This document shows, piece by piece, positions 46,839 through 48,350 of a DNA stretch of 48,350 nt (its first letter is position 1; every line of letters begins with the position of its first letter). This DNA comes from Lachnospiraceae bacterium (GTDB lineage: Bacteria; Bacillota; Clostridia; Lachnospirales; Lachnospiraceae). The stretch covers positions 1 through 48,350 of the forward strand of contig JAAWCJ010000045.1 in the NCBI GenBank assembly GCA_022793195.1, read 5' to 3'. The position numbers and the translations under genes were made by a program. Below the pieces are notes generated by a model that was not told where the DNA came from, did not search any database, and saw nothing but the letters and a program-made list of their open reading frames with translations.

Positions 46839-48350
46839 TCAAGGGCGGTTCTCTTTTTTCGGCCTTTTACTTCCTGCTGCCGTATCACGAATTGGGTTTA
46901 CGGGTTTTTTCTCCTGCTTCTTCTCAGGAAAATCCCGTCCGGCCTTTGCCGCAGCCCGGTTTACAATGCTGTTTGCCCCGTCAGGTTTTCCATTTCGGAC
47001 TGAATCGGACAAAAGCGCATCCAACAAATCAAAATCCGCATCCAGGTCATCATCATCCATATCCAGGCTATCATCATCTACATCCAAATCATCATCCACA
47101 TCCAAATCATCATCCGCAGCTGCCACCCGTTCCTGCTCCTCAAGCCTTTCCACGTCCGGTTCTTCCTCTGTTTCTCCTGCACCAGATTCTTCAAGGCCAT
47201 CTTGAGCCATCCCGTCATCTCCAGGATAAGAAGATTCAACCCGGCTTTTCTCCTGACCGCCGTTTTCCAGCGGTATCTCTTCCAGGTCGTCATCCTCTGC
47301 CAGGCTTTCTTCTGTATCCCTGCCTTCAGCTGCCATCTCCTCCCGGCCACTGTCTGCACTCACAGCCTCCGTATACCCATTGTCTTCCAACACGATTTCT
47401 TCCAGACCGGTATCTTCAAGAGTAAATTCTTCCAGGACGGAGTCATCCAACACAATCTCCTCCAGGCCGGTATCTTCTAATGTAATCTCCTCCAGGCCGC
47501 CGTCTTCAAAATCAGTATCCTCTAAATCAATCTCTCCCGGCGCCTTCTCTTCCAGTCCACTGTCTTCCGGTACACTTTCTTCCGATACATCCTCTTCCAT
47601 ATTATTTTTTTCTTCCGAACCGCTTTCTTCCGATACGGCCATTTCGAAAGTTTTCTCTTCTTCAAAAGCCATATCCCCGGATTCCACATTTTCGGCACTG
47701 ACACTTTCCAAGTCAACGTCCTCTAAGCCGAAATCATCCGAATCCCTTTTTTCTTCTTCGACCTCCTCTGCCGCTTCTTCCTGATGGACTTCCATAAAAT
47801 CTACCTCTTCCGGATCCGCCTCCGCAAAGCCCACTTTTTCCGAATCGGTTTCCACCAAATCTACCTCTTCCGGATCTGCTTCCGCAAAGTCCACTTCTTC
47901 TGAATTTTCTATTCCATGAAGCCTCGGCAGGGGAGCCGTGTCATCGTCCAGGGCAGAATTTGATTCCGCCGCAATCTCATCCGCTTTACTGGCTGTCAGA
48001 AGTTTTTTTTTCCTTTTGGCCATATCGTCCTTTTCGTCCGGAATGATATCACCTGGTTCGCCGTCTTTTATACCGTCTGCCCCATGGGAAGGATTTTCTT
48101 TGACAGGTTCCTCAGGCTTCCTGCCCTCACCTTCACCGGACTGCCTGCCGCCTTCCCCATAGGCCACTTCATAACCATCATCATCACTGATGTCATCATC
48201 GTCTACATCATAATCATCATCTAATTCATAATCACCATCTAATTCATAATCACCATCTAATTCATAATCACCATCTAATTCATAATCACCATCTAATTCA
48301 TAATCACCATCTAATTCATAATCACCATCTAATTCATAATCGTCATCTAA
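46839..48350 (-). CDS. Very acidic repeat protein, 5' end cut by window edge
   Basis: The frame is open from the right edge to 46839, over 503 codons; the GTG at 48167 is not a true start because the frame continues upstream without a stop. The protein is dominated by Asp/Glu. At the edge it has about seven ELDGDY repeats, then DDDDISDDDGYEV, later imperfect units such as GLEEIVLEDTGLEEI, then DDDLDVDDDLDVDDD, and a basic tail (KKQEKKPVNPIRDTAAGSKR, PKKENRP). No enzyme fold, signal or membrane segment is seen in this part. It could be a scaffold or disordered linker. The function is unknown. Confidence 0.8.
   Translation of the reverse strand, partial: LDDDYELDGDYELDGDYELDGDYELDGDYELDGDYELDGDYELDDDYDVDDDDISDDDGYEVAYGEGGRQSGEGEGRKPEEPVKENPSHGADGIKDGEPGDIIPDEKDDMAKRKKKLLTASKADEIAAESNSALDDDTAPLPRLHGIENSEEVDFAEADPEEVDLVETDSEKVGFAEADPEEVDFMEVHQEEAAEEVEEEKRDSDDFGLEDVDLESVSAENVESGDMAFEEEKTFEMAVSEESGSEEKNNMEEDVSEESVPEDSGLEEKAPGEIDLEDTDFEDGGLEEITLEDTGLEEIVLDDSVLEEFTLEDTGLEEIVLEDNGYTEAVSADSGREEMAAEGRDTEESLAEDDDLEEIPLENGGQEKSRVESSYPGDDGMAQDGLEESGAGETEEEPDVERLEEQERVAAADDDLDVDDDLDVDDDSLDMDDDDLDADFDLLDALLSDSVRNGKPDGANSIVNRAAAKAGRDFPEKKQEKKPVNPIRDTAAGSKRPKKENRP
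48223..48350. repeat. 18-bp tandem repeat, about seven copies
   Basis: The unit AATTCATAATCACCATCT (coding ELDGDY on the minus strand) repeats with an exact 18-bp period from about 48223 to the window edge, with variants at both ends. The period keeps the reading frame, so copy number can change without breaking the gene. Confidence 0.92.

Noticed and set aside
46718-47784. Plus-strand frames rich in Ser, Pro and His opposite the acidic protein
   Set aside because: They mirror Asp/Glu codon repeats of the minus-strand gene and have no independent start signals.
48223-48350. Possible CRISPR array at the right edge
   Set aside because: The units are contiguous 18-bp repeats without spacers and are in frame with a coding sequence.

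Overview
The window looks like chromosome from a gut-type Lachnospiraceae (Clostridia). The evidence is sigma-A promoters and GGAGG ribosome sites, a YerC/YecD TrpR-like regulator, DUF1836, an mcsA-mcsB-clpC operon, RadA, and several ATG/GTG/TTG starts overlapping upstream stops (ATGA or GTGA). Most genes lie on the minus strand. This is judged from protein style only; no database was searched.

Layout. 1-85: a partial small hydrophobic peptide gene. 497-1108: a DUF1836 regulator behind a 16-bp inverted repeat. 1117-1323: a long structured palindrome. 1332-9504: housekeeping genes (TrpR-like regulator, PHP and HAD phosphatases, mutY, a YbaK-type deacylase, ridA, cvfB-like, acyl-ACP thioesterase, a second HAD, and a TetR-flavodoxin pair). 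9633-17595: an AT-rich defence island. Here a type I restriction locus is decaying (hsdR with internal deletions, hsdS with two frameshifts, only a scrap of hsdM). Intact genes lie inside it: an AAA ATPase plus subtilisin-like protease pair of the IetAS kind, a DUF4160/DUF2442 pair and an AbiJ-like gene. The island ends beside tRNA-Gln(CUG) at 17867-17938.

18056-28912 is a long co-directional block: pyrE, small membrane proteins, VanZ, an HD hydrolase, an M29-like aminopeptidase, purE-purM-purN-purD, truA, a CDF metal exporter and a GNAT acetyltransferase. 29033-30822 is an AT-rich type II restriction-modification pair. 30962-34443 is a MacB/FtsX-type ABC transporter whose promoter carries three TGTCA direct repeats. 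34586-37809 is an AraC-type regulator diverging from a dehydrogenase-lactonase operon that probably oxidises a sugar or polyol and opens the lactone. 37832-38277 holds two adjacent structured palindromes, the first related to the one at 1117-1323. 38276-44883 holds radA, a conserved protein of unknown role, and a clpC-mcsB-mcsA operon led by a GntR-type regulator instead of the usual CtsR. 45018-46667 holds a sugar O-acetyltransferase and a DRE-TIM aldolase-like protein. The right edge cuts a very acidic repeat protein with an 18-bp tandem repeat.

The strongest candidate for something undescribed is the palindromic element family (1117-1323 and 37832-38005). Its inner core is conserved, while its arms and two inner helices change sequence but keep pairing. 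This looks like selection on a folded RNA or DNA structure. The most notable protein system is the IetAS-like module nested in the dying type I locus.
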